Below, in pieces: positions 8,611 to 17,043 of a stretch of 31,432 bases of DNA. The notes beneath the pieces were generated by a model. That model was not told where the DNA came from. It did no database searches and saw only the letters and a program-made list of their open reading frames with translations. The position numbers and the translations under genes are program-made. Origin of the DNA: Prevotellaceae bacterium UBA1746 (GTDB taxonomy: Bacteria; Bacteroidota; Bacteroidia; Bacteroidales; Bacteroidaceae); contig CAJPJR010000022.1 of assembly GCA_905369775.1 (NCBI GenBank), positions 1 through 31,432 of the forward strand, given 5' to 3'. The first letter of the stretch is position 1. Every line of letters begins with the position of its first letter.

Positions 8611-10092
8611 ATGGCCAAAGAACTGAAAGACCTCACCAAACGCAGCGTGGACTATTCGCGCTGGTACAACGAACTCGTCGTGAAAGCCGACCTCGCCGAA
8701 CAATCGCCCGTGCGCGGCTGCATGGTGATCAAGCCCTATGGTTATGCCATCTGGGAACGGATACAGCAAGCACTCGACGCCCGTTTCAAAGCCACGGGCG
8801 TGCAAAACGCCTACTTCCCCCTGCTCATCCCCAAAAGCTATCTTTCGAAAGAAGCGGAGCACGTGGAGGGATTTGCCAAAGAATGCGCTGTGGTGACCCA
8901 CTATCGACTCAAAACAAACGAAGAAGGCGACGGCGTAGTGGTGGACCCCGCGGCGAAACTCGAAGAAGAGCTCATCATTCGCCCCACCTCCGAAACCACG
9001 ATCTGGAACACCTATCGCGGTTGGATCAAATCGTGGCGCGATCTGCCCGTGCTGTGCAACCAATGGTGCAACGTGATGCGCTGGGAAATGCGCACGCGCC
9101 TGTTCCTCCGCACGTCTGAATTCCTCTGGCAGGAAGGACACACGGCACACGCCACCCGCGAAGAGGCCGAAGCCCGCGCCAAGCAGATGCTTGACGTCTA
9201 TGCCGACTTTGCCAAGGACGTGCTCGCCATCCCCATGGTGCGCGGCGTCAAGAGCCCCACGGAACGCTTTGCCGGAGCACTCGACACCTATACCATCGAA
9301 GCGATGATGCAAGACGGCAAGGCGCTGCAGAGCGGCACCTCGCACTTCCTCGGACAGAACTTCGGTAAGGCCTTCGACGTGAAGTTTGTCGACAAAGACA
9401 ACAAGGAGCAATATGCCTGGGCCACGTCGTGGGGCGTGTCGACCCGCCTGATGGGTGCGCTCATCATGAGCCACAGCGACGACAACGGTTTGGTGCTCCC
9501 GCCCCACGTGGCACCGATCCAGGTGGTGATCGTGCCGATTTTCAAAAACGGCGAAGAGGAGAAATTCAACGCCGTGCTCGGCGAACTCGCCCAACGCCTC
9601 GAGGCGAAGGGACTGCGCGTGAAATACGACAACGCCGACAACAAGCGTCCGGGCTTCAAATTCGCAGACTACGAATTGAAGGGTGTGCCCGTGCGACTGG
9701 CCATGGGCGGCCGCGATCTCGAAAACGGCACGATCGAACTCATGCGTCGTGACACGCTCGAGAAGGAGACGCTGCCCTTCGAAGGCATCGAAGACCACGT
9801 GGCGCAATTGCTCGAAGAAATTCAGGCCAACATCTACAACAAGGCGCTGCAACACCGCGAGGCTTGCACCTACCGCTGCACGGACTACAACGAGTTCAAG
9901 GAGCGCGTGAAAGACGGTGGTTTCTTCGTGTGCGACTGGGACGGCACCGCCGAAACAGAGGCACAAATCAAAGCTGAAACACAAGCCACCATTCGCTGCA
10001 TCCCCAACGAAGTGTCGCAAGACGACCTCGGCGTCGACATGGTGAGCGGCAAACCGGCTGTGGCGCGTGTGATCATTGCACGCAGCTACTAA
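8611..10092 (+). CDS. proS: Proline--tRNA ligase (type 3, archaeal/eukaryotic-like)
   Basis: Charges tRNA-Pro. At 493 aa it lacks the inserted editing domain of the long bacterial type and has instead the C-terminal extension of the type 3 enzyme. Motif 2 is RPTSET (124-129) with RTSEFLWQEGHTAHA (167-181); GTSHFLGQNFGKAF and ATSWGVSTRLMGALI complete the catalytic core. The anticodon domain starts near LPPHVAPIQVVIVPI. The C-terminal 90 residues hold scattered Cys (EACTYRC, FFVCDWDG, TIRCIP), as in the zinc-bearing tail of this class. It ends in RVIIARSY, the expected Tyr terminus. The next gene starts 14 bases later, so the two are one unit. Confidence 0.97.
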   Translation: MAKELKDLTKRSVDYSRWYNELVVKADLAEQSPVRGCMVIKPYGYAIWERIQQALDARFKATGVQNAYFPLLIPKSYLSKEAEHVEGFAKECAVVTHYRLKTNEEGDGVVVDPAAKLEEELIIRPTSETTIWNTYRGWIKSWRDLPVLCNQWCNVMRWEMRTRLFLRTSEFLWQEGHTAHATREEAEARAKQMLDVYADFAKDVLAIPMVRGVKSPTERFAGALDTYTIEAMMQDGKALQSGTSHFLGQNFGKAFDVKFVDKDNKEQYAWATSWGVSTRLMGALIMSHSDDNGLVLPPHVAPIQVVIVPIFKNGEEEKFNAVLGELAQRLEAKGLRVKYDNADNKRPGFKFADYELKGVPVRLAMGGRDLENGTIELMRRDTLEKETLPFEGIEDHVAQLLEEIQANIYNKALQHREACTYRCTDYNEFKERVKDGGFFVCDWDGTAETEAQIKAETQATIRCIPNEVSQDDLGVDMVSGKPAVARVIIARSY

Positions 10093-10106
10093 ACCGAAGA
10101 CGCATC

Positions 10107-10688
10107 ATGACAACACAAGCGGAATTTGAAGAAATTCTGAAACGATGCGAATCGGTCTTCCTACTCAAGATGAAGGACTATGGCACGGCTTGGCGCGTGC
10201 TGCGTCCTTCGTCGTTGACCGACCAAATCTATATCAAAGCCAACCGCATTCGCACACTCCAGGTGAAAGGCGAAACGCGGGTGGGCGAAGGGATCACTCC
10301 CGAATTTATCGGCATTGTGAACTATGCGCTCATGGCGTTGATTCAACTGCAACGCGGTGCCGCCGACGGACAAGACCAAGCGGCGCTGCACGACGAAAGC
10401 GTGATCGACGATTATCGACGTGAGGCGCAGGCTACGCTGGAATTGATGTTGCGCAAGAACCACGACTACGACGAAGCTTGGCGACTGATGCGTGTGACGT
10501 CGATGACGGATTTGATTCTGATGAAAGTGTTCCGCACCAAAGAAATCGAATCGAACGACGGCAAAACGATCGTCAGCGAAGGAGTGGGAGCTAACTATCA
10601 GGACATGATCAATTATGCCGTCTTCTCGCTCATCAAATTGGAGCTGGAAGGCGAAGGCTGCTCACCTGCGCAAGAAGAACCGGCTTGA
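10107..10688 (+). CDS. DUF1599 domain protein, two tandem copies
   Basis: A 193-aa soluble protein of the DUF1599 (nucleotide-modification-associated domain 1) family; function unknown. It is built from two repeats, about 18-82 and 111-180. DYGTAWRVLRPSSLTDQI (24-41) matches DYDEAWRLMRVTSMTDLI (120-137), and VGEGITPEFIGIVNYAL (59-75) matches VSEGVGANYQDMINYAV (156-172). The conserved Asp/Tyr/Trp/Arg in both copies suggest a shared binding site. It lies 14 bases behind proS and before the DoxX-like gene, an order I know from Bacteroides and relatives, which points to a housekeeping role. No signal peptide or membrane segment. Confidence 0.85.
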   Translation: MTTQAEFEEILKRCESVFLLKMKDYGTAWRVLRPSSLTDQIYIKANRIRTLQVKGETRVGEGITPEFIGIVNYALMALIQLQRGAADGQDQAALHDESVIDDYRREAQATLELMLRKNHDYDEAWRLMRVTSMTDLILMKVFRTKEIESNDGKTIVSEGVGANYQDMINYAVFSLIKLELEGEGCSPAQEEPA

Positions 10689-10813
10689 CGGGTACGCCGG
10701 TCGAAACAACACGGACACGATGCCACAAGGCGGGGGCTGTCCTTCTGACTGCGCACGACGTGCATCGAATGTTTCGACACGCGAAGTGAGCCGCTAATCC
10801 CAATGTACGACCC

Positions 10814-12094
10814 ATGACACAAAACAAAACGCTGCACATCGTCCTGCGCGTGGTGACCACTCTCGCGCAATGGCTGCTGGCTGCCACCTTCCTGTTCTCG
10901 GGCTTCGTGAAAGCGCTCGACCCGATGGGCATGGAGCACAAACTCGAAGCGTATTGTAACCACCTCGGGTGGAACCTTCCGGCAGGATCGATTTACCTCG
11001 ACACGGCTGCGATCGTGTTGGCGTTGGTGGAATTTACGCTCGGCGTCTACTTGTTGCTCGGCATGCGCAAACGCCTCACGGCCGTCGGCACCTTTGTTTT
11101 CATGCTCGTCATGACCGTGGTGACGATCTACATTTACCTCTACAGTCCCGTGCCGGACTGTGGCTGTTTCGGCGATGCGATTCTCCTCACCAACGGACAG
11201 ACCTTGGCGAAAAACATCGTGCTGCTTGCCTGCGCGATCTTGTTGCTCTTCGCCGGTCAGCACTCGCTGCGCATCATTTCGAAGCATACACAGTGGCTGC
11301 TTTCGCTCTATGCGCTGGTCTACATGATCGGCGTGGCGCTCTACTCCTTGCACTATCTCCCGCTGGTGGATTTCACCGGCTACGACTTGGGCACGAAGGT
11401 GGAAGAGGCCATGCGGGGCGAAGAGGACATGACTTTCGTCTACGAGAAGAACGGAAAACAACAGACTTTCCGCATGGAGAATCTTCCCGATTCGACTTGG
11501 AAATACGTGCGGACCGACACGAAAGTGATCCGTCCGGCGACAATCAAAGACTTCTCTTTCGTGGACTCGCGCACCCAACAAGAAATCGGCGACGAGCTGT
11601 TGGCCGACACGGGCAATGTATTTATTGTCACGATCCCCAATCTTGCAGCGGCCGACGCAGGGTGCTCCGATGCGCTGAACGACATTTACGACTATGCACG
11701 CGACCACCGCATGCGTTTCCTCTGTGCCACTGCCACAACGGGCAAGGACGTCTCGAACTGGATCGACAGAACCGGAGCGGCCTATCCTTTTGCTGTCAGC
11801 TCGGCCGAGACGCTCGAAGCCTTGGTGCGCGCCAATCCGGGACTGGTGCTGATCCGCGACGGGCGAATCGTGGCGAAATGGAGCAACAACAATCTGCCTG
11901 ACGAAACCGAATTGAGTCATCTCGATCTTTCGCCTGAGGCACAGTCTAACGCCGCGCACCATGCGTTCCTGCGGCTCTTCCTCTGGTTTGTCATCCCATT
12001 CGGTTTGCTCGTCCTGGTCGATCGGCTCAAGCTCGGGCACCGCTATTTCAAAGTATACACTCATTACAAATCTCAAAAAAACACTCCATCATGA
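10814..12094 (+). CDS. BT_3928-family membrane protein: DoxX/MauE-like plus thioredoxin-like region
   Basis: A 426-aa inner-membrane protein. The N-terminal part has about five helices (near 12-30, 57-79, 84-108, 132-146, 160-182) typical of DoxX/MauE proteins, with the motif DCGCFGDA at 115-122. A hydrophilic region of about 200 residues follows; its later part (about 270-370) looks thioredoxin-like, with VFIVTIPNL, DAGCSDALNDIYD and NPGLVLIRDGRIVAKW, but the active site keeps a single Cys (C284) instead of CxxC. A last helix lies near 390-410. The arrangement suggests a periplasmic redox or chaperone function coupled to the membrane, which is inference. Its stop overlaps the tpiA start by four bases (ATGA), so the two are translationally coupled. 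Confidence 0.82.
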   Translation: MTQNKTLHIVLRVVTTLAQWLLAATFLFSGFVKALDPMGMEHKLEAYCNHLGWNLPAGSIYLDTAAIVLALVEFTLGVYLLLGMRKRLTAVGTFVFMLVMTVVTIYIYLYSPVPDCGCFGDAILLTNGQTLAKNIVLLACAILLLFAGQHSLRIISKHTQWLLSLYALVYMIGVALYSLHYLPLVDFTGYDLGTKVEEAMRGEEDMTFVYEKNGKQQTFRMENLPDSTWKYVRTDTKVIRPATIKDFSFVDSRTQQEIGDELLADTGNVFIVTIPNLAAADAGCSDALNDIYDYARDHRMRFLCATATTGKDVSNWIDRTGAAYPFAVSSAETLEALVRANPGLVLIRDGRIVAKWSNNNLPDETELSHLDLSPEAQSNAAHHAFLRLFLWFVIPFGLLVLVDRLKLGHRYFKVYTHYKSQKNTPS

Positions 12095-12852
12095 GAAAGC
12101 ACATCGTTGCCGGTAACTGGAAGATGAACAAGAATCTCCAGGAAGGCATTGCGCTCGCTACTGAAATCAACGATCTCCTCAAAGCAGAGAAGCCCAACTG
12201 CGAAGTGATCATCGGCACGCCCTTCATCCACCTCGCCAAAGTGAGCGAAGTGGTAGATCACAGCCTCGTGGCCGTGTCTGCAGAAAACTGCGCCGACAAA
12301 GCTTCGGGTGCCTACACCGGCGAAGTTTCGGCTGAGATGGTGAAGTCGACCGGCGCTGAATACGTGATCCTCGGTCACAGCGAACGTCGCGAATACTACC
12401 ACGAAACGCCCGCGATCCTCAAAGAAAAGGTGGATCTCGCCCTGGCTAACGGCCTGAAGGTGATCTTCTGCATCGGCGAAAGCCTCGCGCAACGCGAAGC
12501 CGGCGAACAAGAAGCTGTGTGCAAGGCAGAACTCGAAGGTAGCGTGTTCCACCTCACTCCCGAACAGTGGAAGAATGTGGTCATTGCCTACGAACCCATC
12601 TGGGCTATCGGTACCGGCAAAACGGCCACGGCCGAACAGGCAGAAGAAATCCATGCCTTCATCCGCAAGTGCGTAGCTGACAAATTCGGGGCTGCCGCAG
12701 CAGACGAAACCTCGATCCTCTACGGTGGTTCGTGCAAAGCCAGCAATGCACCCGAACTCTTTGCCAAGCCTGACATCGACGGCGGACTCATCGGCGGTGC
12801 TTCGCTCAAGGCGGCTGACTTCAAGGGCATCATCGATGCTTGGAAAGCCTAA
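12091..12852 (+). CDS. tpiA: Triose-phosphate isomerase
   Basis: Interconverts dihydroxyacetone phosphate and glyceraldehyde 3-phosphate in glycolysis. The 253-aa barrel is complete: K11 in AGNWKMNKN, H96 in VILGHSERRE, E168 in AYEPIWAIGTGKTA, and the phosphate-binding YGGSCKASNA and DGGLIGGASL. It overlaps the upstream membrane-protein gene by four bases. A hairpin 40 bases after the stop may end or attenuate the transcript. Confidence 0.98.
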   Translation: MRKHIVAGNWKMNKNLQEGIALATEINDLLKAEKPNCEVIIGTPFIHLAKVSEVVDHSLVAVSAENCADKASGAYTGEVSAEMVKSTGAEYVILGHSERREYYHETPAILKEKVDLALANGLKVIFCIGESLAQREAGEQEAVCKAELEGSVFHLTPEQWKNVVIAYEPIWAIGTGKTATAEQAEEIHAFIRKCVADKFGAAAADETSILYGGSCKASNAPELFAKPDIDGGLIGGASLKAADFKGIIDAWKA

Positions 12853-12891
12853 ATGTAGCGCAGAACTGCACTGCTAAACAACAAAATGTGA

Positions 12892-12933
12892 GATGGCCGC
12901 CGCGAGCGCTGCTCGTGACGGTCATCTTCTTTT
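12892..12933 (+). terminator. Probable terminator or attenuator after tpiA
   Basis: A 16-base arm (12892-12907) pairs with 12911-12926 around a 3-base loop, with one G-T wobble and one weak spot, then TCTTTT. It overlaps the first codons of the open frame of the SPOR gene, which supports a later start for that gene. Confidence 0.6.
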
Positions 12934-12949
12934 GATTAGGTTTGCGGCT

Positions 12950-13441
12950 ATGCTCTGTTTTTCCTCTCTTTTTCCCCTGCTTTGTGGATTGGCGATGGCA
13001 TGGCCATCGGCTGCTACGACGGTTCGCGGACTCGAAACGCCGACCGACGCGCCACAAGCACAATGCACGATGCTTCACACCGACGGAGAGCTCTCTCCCC
13101 GTTCGGCCACCGATGTGCCTTCCACCGACAAACGGCCGACTGCGCCGCGCGCCTATAGAAAAGCCATGGGGTATCGTGTACAGGTCTACACAGGATTTGC
13201 CGACCGCGCGTCGCGCAACGCCGCGATACAAATGCAAAAAGAAATTTGCCGGCGCTTTCCACAAATGCCGGTCTACGTACATTTCATCGCGCCGCGATGG
13301 ACCTGCAGAGTCGGCAATTTCACCCGACGAGAAGAGGCCTTGCGCTGTGCACGCCTGCTGCGCTCCGCACGTCTCTCCAGCGAAGCTGCTGTTGTAGCTT
13401 CTCCCATCCTCATACGCACACCGGCAGCCGTTCAAAAATAG
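12950..13441 (+). CDS. SPOR domain protein, exported
   Basis: From ATG 12950 the product is 163 aa: a signal peptide (MLCFSSLFPLLCGLAMAW), a Pro/Thr/Asp-rich linker, and a C-terminal SPOR domain (about 75-150) with the family pattern YRVQVYTGF, RRFPQMPVYVHF, WTCRVGNFTRREEA. SPOR domains bind denuded septal peptidoglycan, so a role at the cell wall is likely. The frame is open to 12893, but that start lies inside the tpiA hairpin; an in-frame TTG at 12932 is also possible. Position between tpiA and folE follows the conserved Bacteroidales order. Confidence 0.82.
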   Translation: MLCFSSLFPLLCGLAMAWPSAATTVRGLETPTDAPQAQCTMLHTDGELSPRSATDVPSTDKRPTAPRAYRKAMGYRVQVYTGFADRASRNAAIQMQKEICRRFPQMPVYVHFIAPRWTCRVGNFTRREEALRCARLLRSARLSSEAAVVASPILIRTPAAVQK

Positions 13442-13484
13442 GTTTTCGGCCCAACTTGTGCGGACCACTCTTAACTTCACCACA

Positions 13485-14051
13485 ATGACTGAACAAGAAC
13501 GCTTTGACTGTCTCGCTCACCATTACCACGAAATCCTCTCACTGCTCGGAGAAGATCCTCAGCGAGAAGGACTTCTCAAGACACCGCTTCGTGTGGCGAA
13601 AGCCATGACGACCCTAACGGCGGGTGCAGATCAGGATCCGATCGCCGTGCTCAACAGCGCGAAATTCACGGAAGAGCAACGTCAGATGGTCTTGGTGCGC
13701 GATATCGAATTCCACAGTCTCTGCGAGCACCACATGCTGCCCTTCTATGGGAAAGTGCACGTGGCGTATTTGCCCGACGGATTCATTTGCGGTCTCTCGA
13801 AAATCCCGCGTGTCGTCGACATCTTCTCCCATCGTCTCCAGGTGCAGGAACGTCTCACTCACCAAATCCGTGAGGCTATTCGCGAAGCCCTCAACCCGCG
13901 CGGCGTTATGGTGATGGTCGAGGCACACCACATGTGCATGCAAATGCGCGGAGTGGAAAAACAATGCTCGCTCACCGTCACCACTGCGCATTGCGGAGAA
14001 TTTGAACGCCCCGAGTTGCGTGACGAATTCCTACAACTCGTTCGTGCATGA
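13485..14051 (+). CDS. folE: GTP cyclohydrolase I
   Basis: Opens and rearranges GTP to 7,8-dihydroneopterin triphosphate, the first step of folate synthesis. The 188-aa product has the full signature: CEHHMLPFYGKVHVAYLP, GLSKIPRVVDIFSHRLQVQE, and HHMCMQMRGVEKQ. By alignment with the E. coli enzyme the zinc ligands are C80, H83 and C151. A GTG at 13458 would add nine residues; ATG 13485 is preferred because it gives the family N-terminus. The stop overlaps the next gene by four bases, so folE and the kinase are coupled. Confidence 0.96.
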   Translation: MTEQERFDCLAHHYHEILSLLGEDPQREGLLKTPLRVAKAMTTLTAGADQDPIAVLNSAKFTEEQRQMVLVRDIEFHSLCEHHMLPFYGKVHVAYLPDGFICGLSKIPRVVDIFSHRLQVQERLTHQIREAIREALNPRGVMVMVEAHHMCMQMRGVEKQCSLTVTTAHCGEFERPELRDEFLQLVRA

Positions 14052-14941
14052 AAAAAATCTGCTGCGTCGGGCACATCACCCACGACAAAATCATCACACC
14101 GCGACACACCGATCACCTGAGTGGAGGAACGGCCTATTATTTTGCGCACGGCATTGCCCGTCTCCCGAACCCGGCATTCAGTTTGGTCACGTCGGTCGGC
14201 GAAGACGACTACAAAGTCATCGACGAACTCCGCGCGATCGGTACGGAAGTGAAACTCATCCCGGGCAGTTCCACGGTTATTTTCGAAAATGCCTACGGAG
14301 AAAACTCTGACCATCGCACACAGCGTGTCTTGGCCAAGGCCGATCCGTTCAAAGTGGAGCACCTTTGCGACGTGCACGCCGACATTTTTCACCTCGGCAG
14401 CCTTCTCGCCGACGATTTTGACCCCGATCTCATTCGCTACCTTTCCACCAAAGGCATCGTATCGCTCGATGTGCAAGGTTTTTTGCGACGCGTCGAAAAC
14501 ACCCAAGTGCTGGCCTGTGATTGGAAAGAGAAGACGGCTTGCCTGAAATACGTCGACATACTCAAAGTCAACGAGCACGAGATGCACGTTCTCACCGGCG
14601 AAACTGAGGTTCTTGCCGCCGCACGCCGCTTGAATGGGTGGGGAGTGAACGAAGTCGTCATCACCGAAGGCAGTCTCGGCTCTTTTATCTACGCCGAAGG
14701 CAAACTGGTGGAAATCCGTGCCTACCCTCCGCTACAACTGGCCGACGCCACCGGCTGCGGCGACACTTATATGACAGGCTATCTCTACAAACGGGCTCAC
14801 GGTGCGGGCTATCGCGAAGCGGGGTGCTTTGCTGCGGCCATGAGTACCCTCAAACTCGAGCATTTCGGTCCCTTCTCCGGCACAGCTGCCGACATTCTTC
14901 GTCGTATCGACGACAGAGAACTTGACATGACCGTGCGCTGA
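14048..14941 (+). CDS. PfkB family carbohydrate kinase
   Basis: A 297-aa ribokinase-fold sugar kinase. The N-terminal substrate motif SGGTAYYFAHGIARL (about 25-39) and the C-terminal ATP/anion-hole motif LADATGCGDTYMTGYLY are present, with D239 as the catalytic base; the usual GAGD reads GCGD here. Middle motifs SLDVQGFLR and VNEHEM fit sugar kinases. The substrate is not evident. It shares four bases with folE and ends the housekeeping run; a long hairpin follows 23 bases later. Confidence 0.85.
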   Translation: MKKICCVGHITHDKIITPRHTDHLSGGTAYYFAHGIARLPNPAFSLVTSVGEDDYKVIDELRAIGTEVKLIPGSSTVIFENAYGENSDHRTQRVLAKADPFKVEHLCDVHADIFHLGSLLADDFDPDLIRYLSTKGIVSLDVQGFLRRVENTQVLACDWKEKTACLKYVDILKVNEHEMHVLTGETEVLAAARRLNGWGVNEVVITEGSLGSFIYAEGKLVEIRAYPPLQLADATGCGDTYMTGYLYKRAHGAGYREAGCFAAAMSTLKLEHFGPFSGTAADILRRIDDRELDMTVR

Positions 14942-14964
14942 ACTCCATTATCCCCTTTACAGAC

Positions 14965-15004
14965 GAACAGTGGGCATCGTGAATAATCACGGTGCCCACT
15001 GTTC
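14965..15004. terminator. Long hairpin between convergent genes, likely bidirectional terminator
   Basis: Eighteen bases pair with one mismatch around a 4-base loop (GAACAGTGGGCA... with ...TGCCCACTGTTC). It lies between the ends of the kinase (plus) and the glycosyltransferase (minus). Neither side has a run of T, so the terminator role is inferred from position and stability. Confidence 0.62.
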
Positions 15005-15033
15005 ATATATTCCCCTGATCTTTCTGTGGCCGG

Positions 15034-15939
15034 TTAATACGTATTGGACAACACGGTCAACAGAAATCGCAAATTTCTACCTCGGTTTCCGCTGTGAAAA
15101 GCCGGCGAACACAGCAAACGCAACCGCGCCGAACAACTATGCTTCGCTTCAAGGAACAGAGTAAGGAGACGTCGGTTGTTTTCAGGCATCCTCTCGAAAT
15201 ACCCCTTACGCACTTCGTCCGCCAATCTCGAAAACTCTTGTCGTCCCTCACGCCATTCGGCCCAGCGACGGCGCCATCGCGCAAAGCTCGATTCGCGCGC
15301 CCCCAACACATTATCCGCGTGTTGACGATAATGCACATGAGAGATCGCATCATAATAGACCTTTGCTCTCACAGCCTGCGCCACCAAATAAATCCACATG
15401 TCATGCATCGGCATAAAATCTGGGCGATATTGCAGAATTAAGCGCCGCAGCGCTGCATTCATCACCATGGTGTGGCCGGTAGCCAAATGACACATGAGTG
15501 CTTCGCCGAAAGTTAGGCGTGGTGTGAAGCTAGATGCGGGCAAAAGTTCCAGACGCTCGTCGACCGGTTGCGTGCGCGAAAAATAGAGTGCCGGCCCATT
15601 GTCGTCCAATTGGGCAACCGCTGTCCGAAGTTTGTCTGCCAACCAAATATCATCTTGGTCTGCAAATGCATAGTAAGCCACATCCTCGTCAGCTTTGGCC
15701 AACAACTCCATGAAACTCCGTGCCGGCTTCAAGTTCTCCCCCTGTTCCCACACCAAATGACCTTTTTCCGCTTCCGACTCAAGCCAAGTCTGCGTTCCAT
15801 CGGTCGACCCGTCATCACGCACACGCAACTGTACTTCGACTCCTTCCTGATTCAGAATCGACTTCAACTGCTCAGTGCCGAACTTCATGGCGTTGTAAGT
15901 AGACATTAAGACTTCCACGCGGGGCATTTGCTGGGACAT
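15034..15939 (-). CDS. Glycosyltransferase family 2
   Basis: A 301-aa GT-A fold enzyme, cytoplasmic or loosely membrane-bound, that moves a sugar from a nucleotide donor. STYNAM (13-18) and DDGSTDGT (42-49) form the nucleotide site; FADQDDIW (92-99) carries the DxD metal motif; MPMHDMW (176-182) is the probable catalytic-base region and HYRQHADN ends the domain. The pattern is close to rhamnosyl- or similar transferases for O-antigen or capsule, but the sugar is not predictable. It is a paralogue of the gene at 16312, with which it shares every one of these motifs, and it points the opposite way. Confidence 0.88.
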   Translation of the reverse strand: MSQQMPRVEVLMSTYNAMKFGTEQLKSILNQEGVEVQLRVRDDGSTDGTQTWLESEAEKGHLVWEQGENLKPARSFMELLAKADEDVAYYAFADQDDIWLADKLRTAVAQLDDNGPALYFSRTQPVDERLELLPASSFTPRLTFGEALMCHLATGHTMVMNAALRRLILQYRPDFMPMHDMWIYLVAQAVRAKVYYDAISHVHYRQHADNVLGARESSFARWRRRWAEWREGRQEFSRLADEVRKGYFERMPENNRRLLTLFLEAKHSCSARLRLLCSPAFHSGNRGRNLRFLLTVLSNTY

Positions 15940-16018
15940 ACGTAAGACTATTGGGAGATCAGAAATATCAAGTCACGCTTCACCTTGCTCCCAAGGAAGC
16001 GAAGGCCACGGACAGATG

Positions 16019-16026
16019 CAAAAATA
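16019..16026 (-). promoter_or_regulatory. Putative -7 box for the minus-strand glycosyltransferase
   Basis: TATTTTTG on the minus strand matches TAnnTTTG. The leader would be about 70 nt and contains a 9-bp hairpin at 15977-16000. The -33 half is not clear. Confidence 0.4.
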
Positions 16027-16183
16027 GTCATTTTCTTCCAGCTTTCCATCACAGCTTCACAACTTTCCTTGTACTTTCGCTTGCAGCTCCGCTACTCTTC
16101 GCTTCCAGCCTCCTTCATAGGGCTGTCCATGCTCATAACCCGGGCACGCTTCACGATCGTGCCGACAAAATCACGTCCCGTGC

Positions 16184-16214
16184 TTGCATACGCTCTCAAA
16201 AGTTATTAACTTCG
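16184..16214 (+). promoter_or_regulatory. Putative promoter for the plus-strand glycosyltransferase pair
   Basis: TTG at 16184-16186, 20 bases, TAACTTCG at 16207-16214: one mismatch from TAnnTTTG. The start would be near 16221, about 90 nt before the gene. A box of the same form precedes the uptake operon at 18523-18553. Confidence 0.45.
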
Positions 16215-16311
16215 CAGCAATGTCCCTGCTTCTACAAGTCATTTTGTCTCTTATGCGAACCTCCTCGCACGTTTCGCTCAAGCGGTACGACCGCACTTCC
16301 CCTTTCACCCC

Positions 16312-17043
16312 ATGATCTCTGTCTGCATTGCCACCTACAACGGTGCCGCCACACTCCACGAGCAATTGAGTTCCATCCTCTCGCAATTAGGTCCCGACGA
16401 CGAAGTCATCCTTTCCGACGACGGCTCCACCGACGGGACGTTGGACGTGGTGCGCGCCTTCGACAATCCCATTATACACATTGTTCCGGGGCCGCAAACC
16501 GGATCTCCCATCGACAATTTCGAACATGCGCTCCGACAAGCACGGGGCGAGTACATTTTTCTCTCCGACCAAGACGACGTTTGGCTCGAGGGCAAAGTGC
16601 AACGCATGCTTGCTGCGCTGAAAGGCGGAGCAGATTGCGTGGTGAGCGACTGCCGCGTCACCGATCAAGCGCTGCACGTCACCGCCCCCTCCTTCTTCGC
16701 GCACGTACAGCTGCACGAAAGTCGGTGGTACAACCTGCTAGTGCGCAATTTCTACCTCGGTTGCTGCATGGCCTTCACACGCCGCGTGCTCCGACGCGCA
16801 CTTCCCTTCCCCACCTGCACGCCGATGCACGACATCTGGATTGGCAACGTGGCGGCCTTCACCGGTCGCGTCGAATTTCTCCACGAACCGCTCATCCTCT
16901 TCCGCCGTCACGGAGACAACGCCTCGTGCACAGCACGAAAGAGCCCCTATTCGCTCCGCGCAAAGATCAAATTCCGCCTCGACGTCCTCTTCCCGCTCAT
17001 CGCTCGCCTCTGTCGGCGTAACGCTCCCGCACCGCGCCCATGA
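16312..17043 (+). CDS. Glycosyltransferase family 2
   Basis: A 243-aa GT-A enzyme, somewhat short but with a complete catalytic domain: CIATYNGAATL at 5-15, DDGSTDGT at 36-43, SDQDDVW at 85-91 with the metal-binding acids, PMHDIW at 171-176 and FRRHGDN at 197-203. It is a clear paralogue of the divergent gene at 15034, and lacks that protein's C-terminal basic tail of some 90 residues. Its stop overlaps the next glycosyltransferase by four bases, so the two are coupled and probably act on one glycan. The acceptor is unknown; no polymerase, flippase or sugar-synthesis gene lies nearby. Confidence 0.88.
   Translation: MISVCIATYNGAATLHEQLSSILSQLGPDDEVILSDDGSTDGTLDVVRAFDNPIIHIVPGPQTGSPIDNFEHALRQARGEYIFLSDQDDVWLEGKVQRMLAALKGGADCVVSDCRVTDQALHVTAPSFFAHVQLHESRWYNLLVRNFYLGCCMAFTRRVLRRALPFPTCTPMHDIWIGNVAAFTGRVEFLHEPLILFRRHGDNASCTARKSPYSLRAKIKFRLDVLFPLIARLCRRNAPAPRP

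Larger units (their letters stand above)
15940..16311. other. Divergent promoter region between glycosyltransferases
   Basis: About 370 bases between two outward-facing genes. Apart from the two promoter candidates and the short hairpin at 15977-16000 I see no gene, tRNA or repeat. Confidence 0.6.
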
